Assembly (NCBI GenBank): GCA_028868235.1
Contig: JAGWUW010000063.1
Coordinates: 1 to 9,779, forward strand
Direction of reading: 5' to 3'
Length of the DNA stretch: 9,779 nt
From: Betaproteobacteria bacterium
GTDB lineage: Bacteria; Pseudomonadota; Gammaproteobacteria; Burkholderiales; Rhodocyclaceae
Numbering within the stretch: position 1 is the first letter of the stretch; each line of letters begins with the position of its first letter. The notes beneath the pieces were generated by a model. The model was not told the DNA's origin and ran no database searches. It was given only the letters and a program-made list of their open reading frames with translations. The position numbers were made by a program, and so were the translations under genes. This document shows positions 1 to 6,479 of the stretch, piece by piece.

Positions 1-401
1 GACAGGTCAAGCCGGCTACCGGTTTCGGTCAGCACAGCACTAAACGGCAAGCGAGCCTTCAATGCCGCCTGCATGGCAGCACGATCAGGTTCACCAGAGG
101 ACAGCGCAGCAACCAGGATACCAACCTCTTCAAGCATCTCGCGGATAGCAGCAACGCGGTGAGCCCGTTCCGCGACGTCATTCAGTGTCACGTCGACGAG
201 GGACGGATCCTCGGCGATCCGGTGGTCATCTTCATCAACCCGTCCGCCCGGAAATACCAGCGCATTGGGCGCAAAACGCATCTCAGGCGATCGCTGGATC
301 ATCAGGTGCCGCGCTGATTGGCCATGGCTTTCCGAATAAAGGATCAGCGTCGCCGCAGGGATTCCCGGGCCCGGATCGTCCGCATCGCTTTCAAGTGCCA
401 T
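1..401 (-). CDS. Nudix hydrolase, N-terminal part (cut by left edge)
   Basis: The frame is open from an ATG at 401 down to the left edge, giving about 133 residues. The start is supported by a GGGGGAA ribosome site (409-415) seven bases upstream. FPGG lies at residues 50-53 and the Nudix helix core REMLEEVG at 87-94, so the divalent-metal-binding glutamates are present. Between the GG and the REMLEEVG core there is an insertion of roughly 30 residues compared with a standard Nudix box. Such an insertion is known in NUDT19-like CoA/acyl-CoA diphosphatases, which cleave CoA to 4'-phosphopantetheine and 3',5'-ADP. Placement beside acyl-CoA enzymes fits that activity, but the substrate is inference because the C-terminal half is outside the window. 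It is divergent from the acyl-CoA dehydrogenase gene. I am confident of the Nudix family and less so of CoA as substrate. Confidence 0.82.
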   Translation of the reverse strand, partial: MALESDADDPGPGIPAATLILYSESHGQSARHLMIQRSPEMRFAPNALVFPGGRVDEDDHRIAEDPSLVDVTLNDVAERAHRVAAIREMLEEVGILVAALSSGEPDRAAMQAALKARLPFSAVLTETGSRLDL

Positions 402-468
402 CTGGATATTCCCCCGCGTTGAATTTGCGGCTCCAAGCATAAACCAAGCGCCACGACGATTCCTTTGA

Positions 469-491
469 GAAGTTGCGAATGCGGCAACTTC
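469..491. repeat. Perfect 8-bp inverted repeat, candidate operator
   Basis: GAAGTTGC (469-476) and GCAACTTC (484-491) form a perfect inverted repeat with a 7-base spacer. It lies in the 209-base gap between the divergent Nudix and acyl-CoA dehydrogenase genes. The geometry suits a dimeric regulator such as a TetR or GntR protein, but no regulator can be assigned from sequence alone. The repeat is interleaved with a second one at 475-500. Confidence 0.5.
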
Positions 492-500
492 CACATTCGC
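475..500. repeat. Second interleaved 7-bp inverted repeat
   Basis: GCGAATG (475-481) and CATTCGC (494-500) form a perfect inverted repeat with a 12-base spacer. Its left arm starts inside the left arm of the 469-491 repeat and fills that repeat's spacer. If transcribed, the two hairpins would compete; as DNA they could be overlapping operator sites. Which of these holds, if either, cannot be decided here. Confidence 0.4.
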
Positions 501-526
501 GTTGGATGTAAACAACCGACTTTCGC

Positions 527-565
527 ATGGAGGTTTTTGTTTTGGCGGCAAGGATGATGGCCTAA
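527..565 (+). other. Possible 12-codon leader peptide upstream of acyl-CoA dehydrogenase
   Basis: An ATG at 527 opens a short frame encoding MEVFVLAARMMA and ending at TAA 563-565. It is followed at once by a hairpin-forming stretch and then the acyl-CoA dehydrogenase ribosome site. No convincing ribosome site precedes this ATG, so a chance reading frame is quite possible. The frame is the same as the dehydrogenase frame, so its TAA also limits how far that gene can extend upstream. Confidence 0.15.
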
Positions 566-567
566 GC

Positions 568-593
568 CTTGTCCGCAAGAGACAGAGGACAAG
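568..593 (+). promoter_or_regulatory. Hairpin in 5' leader next to ribosome site
   Basis: CTTGTCC (568-574) and GGACAAG (587-593) pair perfectly around a 12-base loop. A smaller alternative hairpin, CTTG with CAAG around a TCCG tetraloop (568-579), uses the same left arm, and GGAC-AA-GTCC (587-596) uses the right arm. The structure ends just before the ribosome site GGAAGGGGG (597-605) of the acyl-CoA dehydrogenase. It could modulate translation. There is no following T-run, so it is not an intrinsic terminator. Confidence 0.25.
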
Positions 594-610
594 TCCGGAA
601 GGGGGCAGTG

Positions 611-1750
611 ATGCTGGATACTAGCGCGCGACAAGGCTTTGATGAGAGCCACGAGCAGTTCCGTGACACCGTACGAAAATTCCTCGCGAGGGAAGCAGCG
701 CCTTATCTCGACAAGTGGGAAGAAGAAGGGATCACAAGCGCAGCATTCTGGCGCGACGCCGGTGCAGCGGGCCTTCTCTGCGCGAGCATGCCGGAAGCCT
801 ACGGTGGTGTAGGGCTCGATATCAGCTACGATCTTATCCTGCTGGAAGAGATTGGCTATCTAAACTGCCCAGTAGGCGTCAGCCTGCAGTCCCTGATCAC
901 AGCTCCCTATCTGCTCAACTACGGTTCGGACGAACTCAAGGCGCGCTATCTTCCCGGCATGATCAGCGGCGAGATAATCACAGCCCTTGGAATGACGGAG
1001 CCCGGGGGCGGGTCCGACGTTAAGAACCTGCGAACCACGGCCCGCCGCGACGGCGATCACTATGTGGTAAACGGGAGCAAGCTTTATATTTCCAACGGCC
1101 TGCTTTCGAATCTGGTCTTCCTTGCAGTCCGCACTGGCGAAGAAGGTTCCCGAGGCGTTTCGCTCTTGCTGGTCGATACTGACACTCCAGGATTCGAGCG
1201 CGGACGAAACCTCGACAAGATCGGCCTGCACGGCGCAGATACATCGGAAATGTTCTTCCATGATGTGCGAGTGCCGGTGTCTAACCTGCTCGGCGAAGAG
1301 GGCATGGGCTTCCGCTACATGATGTCTGAGCTTGGTCAGGAACGGTTGTCGCTTTCGAGCGTCTCACAGGCACAGGCGCAGCGCGCATTCGACGAGGCGG
1401 TCGCGTTCGTGAAAGATCGCAAGGCGTTTGGTCAGCCCATCTTCGAGTTCCAGAACACCAGATTTACCCTCGCAGACATGGCTGCCCGGCTTCAGGCCGG
1501 CTGGGCTCACCTGGATTGGGCGCGCGCGCGCCACCTTCAGGGCAAGCTCTCATCGGAAGAAGCGGCCGCGTCGAAGCTATGGCATTCCGAGAACGTTTGG
1601 CACATCGTCGATGCAGCATTGCAACTGCATGGCGGAGCTGGCTACATGAATGAATATCCGATCGCCCGACTTTGGCGCGATACCCGTATCCATCGGATTC
1701 ATGGCGGCACTTCGGAGATTATGAAAGAAGTGATCAGTCGCAAGATCTGA
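611..1750 (+). CDS. Acyl-CoA dehydrogenase (FAD), LCAD/IVD-like
   Basis: This is a 379-residue flavoenzyme that would introduce the alpha-beta double bond into an acyl-CoA and pass electrons to ETF; length is normal. I chose ATG 611 because GGAAGGGGG (597-605) sits five bases upstream; an in-frame TTG at 569 gives 14 unlikely extra residues. Signature 1, ALGMTEPGGGSD, is at 125-136 and signature 2, QLHGGAGYMNEYP, at 338-350. The C-terminal site that holds the catalytic Glu in MCAD-type enzymes reads HGGTSEI (364-370), without Glu. Instead, helix G carries ELGQERL (240-246), as in long-chain and isovaleryl-CoA dehydrogenases, so E244 is the likely base. Chain length or branching preference cannot be read from this. 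It probably forms an operon with the amidohydrolase downstream, and structured repeats lie upstream. Confidence 0.93.
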   Translation: MLDTSARQGFDESHEQFRDTVRKFLAREAAPYLDKWEEEGITSAAFWRDAGAAGLLCASMPEAYGGVGLDISYDLILLEEIGYLNCPVGVSLQSLITAPYLLNYGSDELKARYLPGMISGEIITALGMTEPGGGSDVKNLRTTARRDGDHYVVNGSKLYISNGLLSNLVFLAVRTGEEGSRGVSLLLVDTDTPGFERGRNLDKIGLHGADTSEMFFHDVRVPVSNLLGEEGMGFRYMMSELGQERLSLSSVSQAQAQRAFDEAVAFVKDRKAFGQPIFEFQNTRFTLADMAARLQAGWAHLDWARARHLQGKLSSEEAAASKLWHSENVWHIVDAALQLHGGAGYMNEYPIARLWRDTRIHRIHGGTSEIMKEVISRKI

Positions 1751-1805
1751 TTTGTAGTCCTGGCACCAAGGTTGCCCGGCAATGGCCATGAAACAAAGGC
1801 AAGAC

Positions 1806-2804
1806 ATGTCCAAACTCATCGATGTTCATTCCCATGTCTCGCCGCTCAATTTTCCTGCGGCACCAAACACAGCAGTAGCGACTCGCTGGCCATGCATGCA
1901 GTGCCAGTCTTCTGTCGAAGGCACGCTGATGATTGGCGAGACCCCCTTTCGCAAGCTTGACGCGCGCTCATGGGATGTCTCTAGGCGGATCGAGGATATG
2001 GACCGTAACGGCATTGATATCCAAGTGCTTTCGCCCATGCCCGAACTGCTGTCCTACTGGCTCGACCTTACCGATGCGCAGGTGATCTGCGATGCGGTTA
2101 ACCACCAGATAGCCAGCCTGGTTGCGAGTGCTCCCGCGCGCTTCCGCGGCCTCGGCTCGGTACCCATGCAGAGCCCCGAAGCAGCGGCGCGCATGTTGCC
2201 AAGGCTAAAACAGGAGTTCGGCCTGAAAGGCGTCGAGATCGGCAGCAATATCAACGGAAAACTGCTGGGTGAGGGCGATTTCGATCCGTTCTGGGCTGCA
2301 GCGGAAGCCGAAGGAATGGCCATTTTCGTTCACGCCCTGCATCCCGTAGCGGCAAAGACACTTGGCTCCAACCAGACCTTCACGGGCTTTGCGCTGTTTC
2401 CGGTCGATACGGGAATGACCGCTTCCTCGATCATCATGAACGGCGTGCTCGACAGATTCCCTCGCCTTCGGATCGGCTTCAGCCACGGCGGCGGCACGCT
2501 CGGTGCATCGATAGGCCGCCTGCAACTCGGCTGGAAAATGTTCAAGGCTGCAGAGGGGAATTCACTCGCCCCGGCTGAGCAGGCGCGACGGTTCTTCTAC
2601 GATTCCAATGTTTACGATTCCGACTACCTGGCCTATTTGGCTACAACCCTTGCGCCGGGGCAGGTCTTTGCCGGGACTGATTACCCTTATCAGATCATGC
2701 AGGACGACCCCGCTCGCTGGATCCGGGACATGGCATTGCCCGCCGGCATAGAGCGCAGCATTTGCTCTGGCGCGGCCGGGCGATTTCTCGCGGAAGCGTT
2801 CTGA
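1806..2804 (+). CDS. Amidohydrolase-2 family metalloenzyme, ACMSD-like
   Basis: This 332-residue TIM-barrel protein belongs to the family of aminocarboxymuconate-semialdehyde decarboxylase (ACMSD), which also includes LigW-type and gamma-resorcylate decarboxylases and LigJ-type hydratases. ATG 1806 has AAAGG (1795-1799) six bases upstream and puts the chain at IDVHSH; ATGs at 1782 and 1788 are in-frame alternatives. Expected metal and catalytic residues are all present: H8 and H10 (DVHSH), H176 (FVHALHP), H227 (SHGGG) and D292 (GTDYP). These are nearly the positions known in Pseudomonas ACMSD (9, 11, 177, 228, 294). LSPMPELLSYW also matches ACMSD. PCMQC (29-33) has two close cysteines of unknown role. 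The likely reaction is non-oxidative decarboxylation, or hydrolysis/hydration, of a carboxylated intermediate; the substrate is unknown. It lies 55 bases after the acyl-CoA dehydrogenase, suggesting co-transcription. Confidence 0.85.
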   Translation: MSKLIDVHSHVSPLNFPAAPNTAVATRWPCMQCQSSVEGTLMIGETPFRKLDARSWDVSRRIEDMDRNGIDIQVLSPMPELLSYWLDLTDAQVICDAVNHQIASLVASAPARFRGLGSVPMQSPEAAARMLPRLKQEFGLKGVEIGSNINGKLLGEGDFDPFWAAAEAEGMAIFVHALHPVAAKTLGSNQTFTGFALFPVDTGMTASSIIMNGVLDRFPRLRIGFSHGGGTLGASIGRLQLGWKMFKAAEGNSLAPAEQARRFFYDSNVYDSDYLAYLATTLAPGQVFAGTDYPYQIMQDDPARWIRDMALPAGIERSICSGAAGRFLAEAF

Positions 2805-2822
2805 CCCCCCCTCCACACTCGC

Positions 2823-3926
2823 CTAAAGCAGCCGTGGTGAGCCGAGGCCCCAGCGGCCAAGCATTGCCTCGCCGGACTCGGTAGGTCCTATCGCGCCAGG
2901 CGTGCGCGAAAAGCGCGGTGCAGGCGCTTGCTGGACGATTCCCGCATGCAGCGCATAGCAGGTGCGGGCCTCGACCTGTCGGTGTGATGGAGTCTCGTGG
3001 AACTCCAGCACCGGGGCGGCACAGGCATCCCTGTCTTCCAAGATGTCGGTCCACTCGTCGCGGGTTTTGGTGAGGAAGATCAATGCCATCGCTGCGGAGC
3101 GTTCCGCCCAGACCGATTGGTCGTGCTGGTCATCCATCCATTCCAGTGGTGCGCCGATGCCTTCCAGCAGTGCCTGGTAGAACTGGGGTTCGACCGCCGC
3201 GACGGCAATCTCCTTCCCGTCTTTGCACATGTAAACCCGATAGTAGTTCGAAGCGCCGGCAAGAATATTGTCCCCGCGTTCAAGGGACAGGCTGCCCCTT
3301 GCAACGTGTCCGGTAGCACCGGCAAACAAGGTTGCCACACCATCAATGATCGCCGCGTCGACTACCTGCCCACGGCCCGACCGCTCACGTTCCCAAAGAG
3401 CCGCAAGGATGCCGCAAACCAGCAACATTGATCCCCCACCGAAATCGGCGACAAGGTTCATTGGCGGCACCGGCAATTCGTCTTTCCGGGCAAAGGCGTG
3501 AAGCGCGCCGGTAATGGCGAGATAGCTGAGGTCATGCCCTGCCCGTGCGGCAAGCGGTCCTTCCTGTCCCCAGCCCGTCATGCGCCCATAGATAAGGCGC
3601 GGATTGGCGGCCATAGCTTCATCCGGGCCCAGCCCCAGGCGCTCCATCACGCCGGGCCGGTTTCCTTCGATCAGGACATCGGCATGGCTGACGATTTCCA
3701 GCGCCCGGACAGTATTTTGCGGCTGGCGCAAGTCCAGGACGAGCTTGGCCCGACCCCGCTCGGTGATTGGATTGATCGTGAACTCCGCCGGGTTTGGCCG
3801 CTCGATCCGCAACACCTCGGCCCCCAGGTCCGACAGCATCATGGCGCAATGTGGACCAGGCCCCATCCCGGCGAATTCCACGCAGCGCAATCCGGCAAGC
3901 GGTCCGTTCCGGCGTATCAATTCCAT
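2823..3926 (-). CDS. Alpha-methylacyl-CoA racemase (CaiB/BaiF, family III CoA-transferase fold)
   Basis: The protein has 367 residues from ATG 3926, where AGGGAA (3934-3939) lies seven bases upstream; longer starts add an unconserved basic leader. The N-terminus, GLRCVEFAGMGPGPHCAMML, is typical of the alpha-methylacyl-CoA racemase branch. The racemase triad is intact: H131 in GHDLSYL, D161 in NLVADFGGGS, and E246 in EPQFY. Each lies exactly five residues after the equivalents in Mycobacterium tuberculosis MCR (126, 156, 241). The enzyme would interconvert (2R)- and (2S)-2-methylacyl-CoA so that branched side chains can enter beta-oxidation. A true CoA-transferase would carry a catalytic Asp in a different context, so racemase is preferred. 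It is convergent with the amidohydrolase (18 bases between stops) and divergent from the MaoC gene. Confidence 0.9.
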   Translation of the reverse strand: MELIRRNGPLAGLRCVEFAGMGPGPHCAMMLSDLGAEVLRIERPNPAEFTINPITERGRAKLVLDLRQPQNTVRALEIVSHADVLIEGNRPGVMERLGLGPDEAMAANPRLIYGRMTGWGQEGPLAARAGHDLSYLAITGALHAFARKDELPVPPMNLVADFGGGSMLLVCGILAALWERERSGRGQVVDAAIIDGVATLFAGATGHVARGSLSLERGDNILAGASNYYRVYMCKDGKEIAVAAVEPQFYQALLEGIGAPLEWMDDQHDQSVWAERSAAMALIFLTKTRDEWTDILEDRDACAAPVLEFHETPSHRQVEARTCYALHAGIVQQAPAPRFSRTPGAIGPTESGEAMLGRWGLGSPRLL

Positions 3927-3991
3927 AGCCCTGTTCCCTGGATAGCGCCGATCTATAGACAGATAGTCACACGCCGTCTTGGCGGAGCGCG
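3927..3991. promoter_or_regulatory. Short divergent intergenic region
   Basis: Only 65 bases separate the start codons of the racemase (minus) and the MaoC-like gene (plus). Promoters for both would have to lie here or inside the neighbouring coding sequence. An in-frame TAG at 3956-3958 blocks any upstream extension of the MaoC frame. I see no clear -35/-10 pair or strong palindrome. Confidence 0.3.
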
Positions 3992-4549
3992 GTGAGCTTC
4001 GAAGCCTCTGGATATGCGTCAATGCAAGCCTTCCGGGCACCGTGGCGCGGGTCCTGCTTGCACGATCATGGCGCAGCCGTTGACATTGACAATGTCGAAT
4101 GGCTACCGCTGCTTGGGGCGCGGCCGCGCCGAAGTGGTTTTGGCGGTCCCAAGGAGGGCCAGCCCTTCCCTCACCTGATCCCGGCTAGCGATCCCGATCG
4201 CACCCTTGTCATTTCGACTTGGCGGCAGCAAGCGCTGCGCTATCGCCAGTCCGACGACCATAACCCATTGCATGTCGACCCGGCGGCCGAGCGGGCGGTC
4301 GGCTTTCCCGAGCCGATCCTTCACGGCTTGTGCACTTACGGCATCTGCCAGCGGGCCGTGCTTGGCGAGTACGCGAACATCGCGCCAGACAGTATCCAAG
4401 AGATCGGAGTCCGGTTTGCAAATGTCGTTTTCCCGGGAGAATCGATCCGCATCGACCTGTGGCAAGATGGCAGCGTGATTTCGTTCGAGGCATTTGTTGA
4501 CGAGCGGAACGTAAAGGTGATTGGCAGCGGCAGGGCCGTTTTACGTTGA
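3992..4549 (+). CDS. MaoC/enoyl-CoA hydratase 2, C-terminal domain only (N-terminally truncated)
   Basis: This 185-residue frame starts at GTG 3992, with GGAG (3984-3987) four bases upstream; ATG 4022 is an alternative. From about residue 50 it matches the second half of hydratase 2 (as in peroxisomal MFE-2 and bacterial two-domain MaoC enzymes). It has the GFGG linker, then YRQSDDHNPLHVDP with catalytic Asp and His, then GFPEPILHGLCTYG. Known two-domain enzymes are about 280 residues, with an N-terminal hot-dog domain of roughly 120 residues before the GFGG linker. Here that domain is absent. The first 45 or so residues look unlike it, an in-frame TAG lies at 3956-3958, and the racemase gene occupies the upstream DNA. 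It may be a remnant of a deletion, or a domain working with a separate partner. The reaction would be hydration of trans-2-enoyl-CoA to (R)-3-hydroxyacyl-CoA. Confidence 0.75.
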   Translation: MSFEASGYASMQAFRAPWRGSCLHDHGAAVDIDNVEWLPLLGARPRRSGFGGPKEGQPFPHLIPASDPDRTLVISTWRQQALRYRQSDDHNPLHVDPAAERAVGFPEPILHGLCTYGICQRAVLGEYANIAPDSIQEIGVRFANVVFPGESIRIDLWQDGSVISFEAFVDERNVKVIGSGRAVLR

Positions 4550-4654
4550 ACGGTGGGCCTCTCAAATTCTGCTGGATAGCCGTTAAACGAAACGCCGCCG
4601 CTCCAAACCCTCCCACGCGGTTGCATGCGCTTGCCGTACCAGTAGAGCGTCTTC

Positions 4655-5611
4655 GTGCACAATTCACACCACCAGCCTATGCTCGCGCTCGCGCTTCGAG
4701 CCGTAGCGTCATTCCTGATCGCGACGCTTTTCATGCTGGTAAAGCTGGCAGGTCAGCGAGGCGTTGCCCTGCCGGAATTGCTCTTCTGGCTCCAGTTCAT
4801 CTCGCTGCCAATCCTGCTCGCCTGGTTCGCTGCCCGTCGGGATCTCCGCAGCCTGGCAACTGCCCAGATCGGCGGTCATATCGGTCGCGCGCTGGTCGGG
4901 ATGACCAGCATCGCGCTCTCTTTCAGCGCATCGCAAATGCTGTCCCTGTCCGATTTCACCGCGCTTACCTTCACCGCTCCATTGTTTGCCGTCATGTTTT
5001 CAGCCCTTATCCTACGCGAACATGTGGGCTGGTGGCGATGGGGCGCAGTTGTTTGCGGAATCATCGGAGTGATCATCATCGCCCGACCCGGCAGCGCAGC
5101 CATACCGGTAATCGGCGGCATCTGCGCCCTACTCGCGGCGATGACCTCTGCAGTCACTAGCTTCCAGATGCGCCACCTGGGTCGAACCGACCCTCCTGTG
5201 CGGACGGTATTCTGGTATGCCCTGCTCGGGAGCAGTCTGACTGCCGGATTCCTGCCGTTTTTCACACATGGGCATGATGCCGCTACCTGGACGCTGTTGC
5301 TAGCCATCGGCATTGTCGGTGCCTTGGTGCAGTTCACCCTAGCTGCCTCGCTCAGACACGGCTCGGTAGCGAGTGTCATAGTCGTCGACTCAACCCAATT
5401 GCTGTGGGCCGCGGCATATGGATGGGCCATCTGGAAGCAACTGCCGATGCCGACCCTGTGGTTGGGGGCACCCTTGGTCCTCCTGGCTGGAGCCGTCATT
5501 GCGTGGCGTGAGCACAGGCTGTCTAGAACTACGCCGGTAAATGCACCGCAAGGTGCCCCCTCGGCTTGCCTGTCACAAGACGGCGAACCCGCCTCACCGC
5601 GGGTTTTCTGA
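4655..5611 (+). CDS. EamA/DMT-superfamily permease
   Basis: This 318-residue inner-membrane protein has about ten predicted membrane segments, near residues 9-31, 40-59, 76-96, 101-120, 126-144, 149-170, 183-203, 211-231, 240-260 and 267-284. This is the normal two-times-five EamA layout. The end of the first repeat, LREHVGWWRWGAVVCGIIGV, is the usual DMT signature. The substrate of such transporters (metabolite export or uptake) cannot be predicted from sequence. GTG 4655 has a weak GAG-type ribosome site; ATG 4679 begins right at the first membrane segment and is equally possible. The hydrophilic tail after about residue 285 reads into a hairpin terminator and may be a non-essential extension. 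It lies 105 bases after the MaoC-like gene, so co-transcription is uncertain. Confidence 0.87.
   Translation: MHNSHHQPMLALALRAVASFLIATLFMLVKLAGQRGVALPELLFWLQFISLPILLAWFAARRDLRSLATAQIGGHIGRALVGMTSIALSFSASQMLSLSDFTALTFTAPLFAVMFSALILREHVGWWRWGAVVCGIIGVIIIARPGSAAIPVIGGICALLAAMTSAVTSFQMRHLGRTDPPVRTVFWYALLGSSLTAGFLPFFTHGHDAATWTLLLAIGIVGALVQFTLAASLRHGSVASVIVVDSTQLLWAAAYGWAIWKQLPMPTLWLGAPLVLLAGAVIAWREHRLSRTTPVNAPQGAPSACLSQDGEPASPRVF
5586..5609 (+). terminator. Rho-independent terminator overlapping the permease stop
   Basis: AACCCGC (5586-5592) pairs with GCGGGTT (5599-5605) around a six-base CTCACC loop, followed by a short T-rich end. The permease TGA (5609-5611) lies at the foot of the hairpin, so the terminator is inside the coding end. 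It would separate the permease from the tetR gene downstream. Confidence 0.6.
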
Positions 5612-5736
5612 GCCGGCAACGGCGAGGATAAGAGAGCCGCCCTATTTTTGCTATTCCGTTTTAGTCGGCAGATGTCTAGGGACGCTGATTAATCGGGCGC
5701 GTAGCACCGCAGCCCTGCAATCGGAATTTACAATAT

Positions 5737-6429
5737 ATGGCCACGTCTGCAGTTGCAGGTCAGGATCACGCAGACCGCACCAACACCCGCAGAAACATCA
5801 AGGTTGCCGCCCGCAGGCTGTTCGCCGAACGAGGGCTAGAGGCCGTCACGGTGCGGGAAATCGTCGCGGCAGCGGGCGCCAGGAACGGCGGATCCCTGAA
5901 TTACTATTTCAAATCCAAGGAAGGGCTGATCCTTGAACTGATCAATGACATTTTTAATGACTTGAGCAGAGTCTGGCTAGATAACTTGTCCGAACTAAAC
6001 AAGAATGGCGGGGCGCGCTCGGCAAGAGATATCGTGGACATCATTGTTCGCGGCCATAACACGGAAGATATTTCCGACCCCGCACCTACCATGAACCGTT
6101 TTATAGCCACCGTGCTCTTTAATCGGCGCAAGGCGCTTAGCGATTACCTGGATCAGATGAACATGCAGGTTTACAAGCACCTGTTGGAAAAGATCGTCGA
6201 ACTCTACCCCAACCTCCCGGCTCAGGTAATGCGACAGCGACTGGTGTTTTTCTCCTGGTACGTGGTCGCGGTTCAGGCAGCCTATGAAACTTGGCGGGCG
6301 TCGCGCAAGCGGGGGGATCTGTGGACCCAGCCAGATCCGCTCGTTCATCTGGTAGATACAGCGACAGCGCTGCTGGAAACCGGCTTGCCGGAAATGACAG
6401 TGAGCAGTGACTTTGGTCGACCCGGCTAA
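5737..6429 (+). CDS. TetR-family transcriptional regulator
   Basis: This 230-residue protein has an N-terminal DNA-binding domain at about residues 16-65: RRNIKVAARRLFAERG (helix 1), VTVREIVAAAG (helix 2), then the recognition region ARNGGSLNYYFKSKEGLI. The turn into the recognition helix has an extra residue compared with the common AGVSRGTLYYYF form. It resembles the subfamily with AGQRN-type turns, whose effectors are often acyl-CoAs or hydrophobic acids (inference). The remaining all-helical part would bind the ligand and dimerise. The ATG at 5737 follows only a weak GGA element. The 125-base upstream gap has an 8-base palindrome, GATTAATC (5687-5694), as a possible autoregulatory site. 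The gene is convergent with luxC (50 bases between them), so it may control the luxE-luxC operon, the upstream genes, or both. Confidence 0.9.
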   Translation: MATSAVAGQDHADRTNTRRNIKVAARRLFAERGLEAVTVREIVAAAGARNGGSLNYYFKSKEGLILELINDIFNDLSRVWLDNLSELNKNGGARSARDIVDIIVRGHNTEDISDPAPTMNRFIATVLFNRRKALSDYLDQMNMQVYKHLLEKIVELYPNLPAQVMRQRLVFFSWYVVAVQAAYETWRASRKRGDLWTQPDPLVHLVDTATALLETGLPEMTVSSDFGRPG

Positions 6430-6479
6430 AACGGCCAGCATCGCGCCGTAGCAATAAGGCGAACTTCGCGCTGGTCAGG

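Noticed and set aside
2805..2822. Possible bidirectional terminator between the convergent amidohydrolase and racemase genes
   Set aside because: The 18-base gap has a C-run but no stable hairpin followed by a T-run on either strand.
3498..3995. A 165-codon plus-strand frame opposite the racemase gene
   Set aside because: It is antisense to a racemase with a complete catalytic triad; it has no motif and no good ribosome site.
3927..4040. Upstream extension of the racemase by 38 residues
   Set aside because: Family proteins begin close to the GLRCVEFAG segment; ATG 3926 has a ribosome site, and the extension would overlap the divergent MaoC-like gene.
4546..5160. A 204-codon plus-strand frame overlapping the MaoC stop and the permease
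   Set aside because: It is Arg- and Pro-rich in another frame of the permease gene and has no recognisable domain; only its start in the 105-base gap is free of another gene.
4876..5619. A 247-codon minus-strand frame opposite the permease
   Set aside because: It is a shadow of the ten-helix permease: Cys-, Pro- and Arg-rich, without membrane segments or known motifs.
6430..6479. Possible terminator between tetR and luxC
   Set aside because: The only inverted repeat near 6460 (GCGAA-C-TTCGC) has no room for a loop and no T-run.
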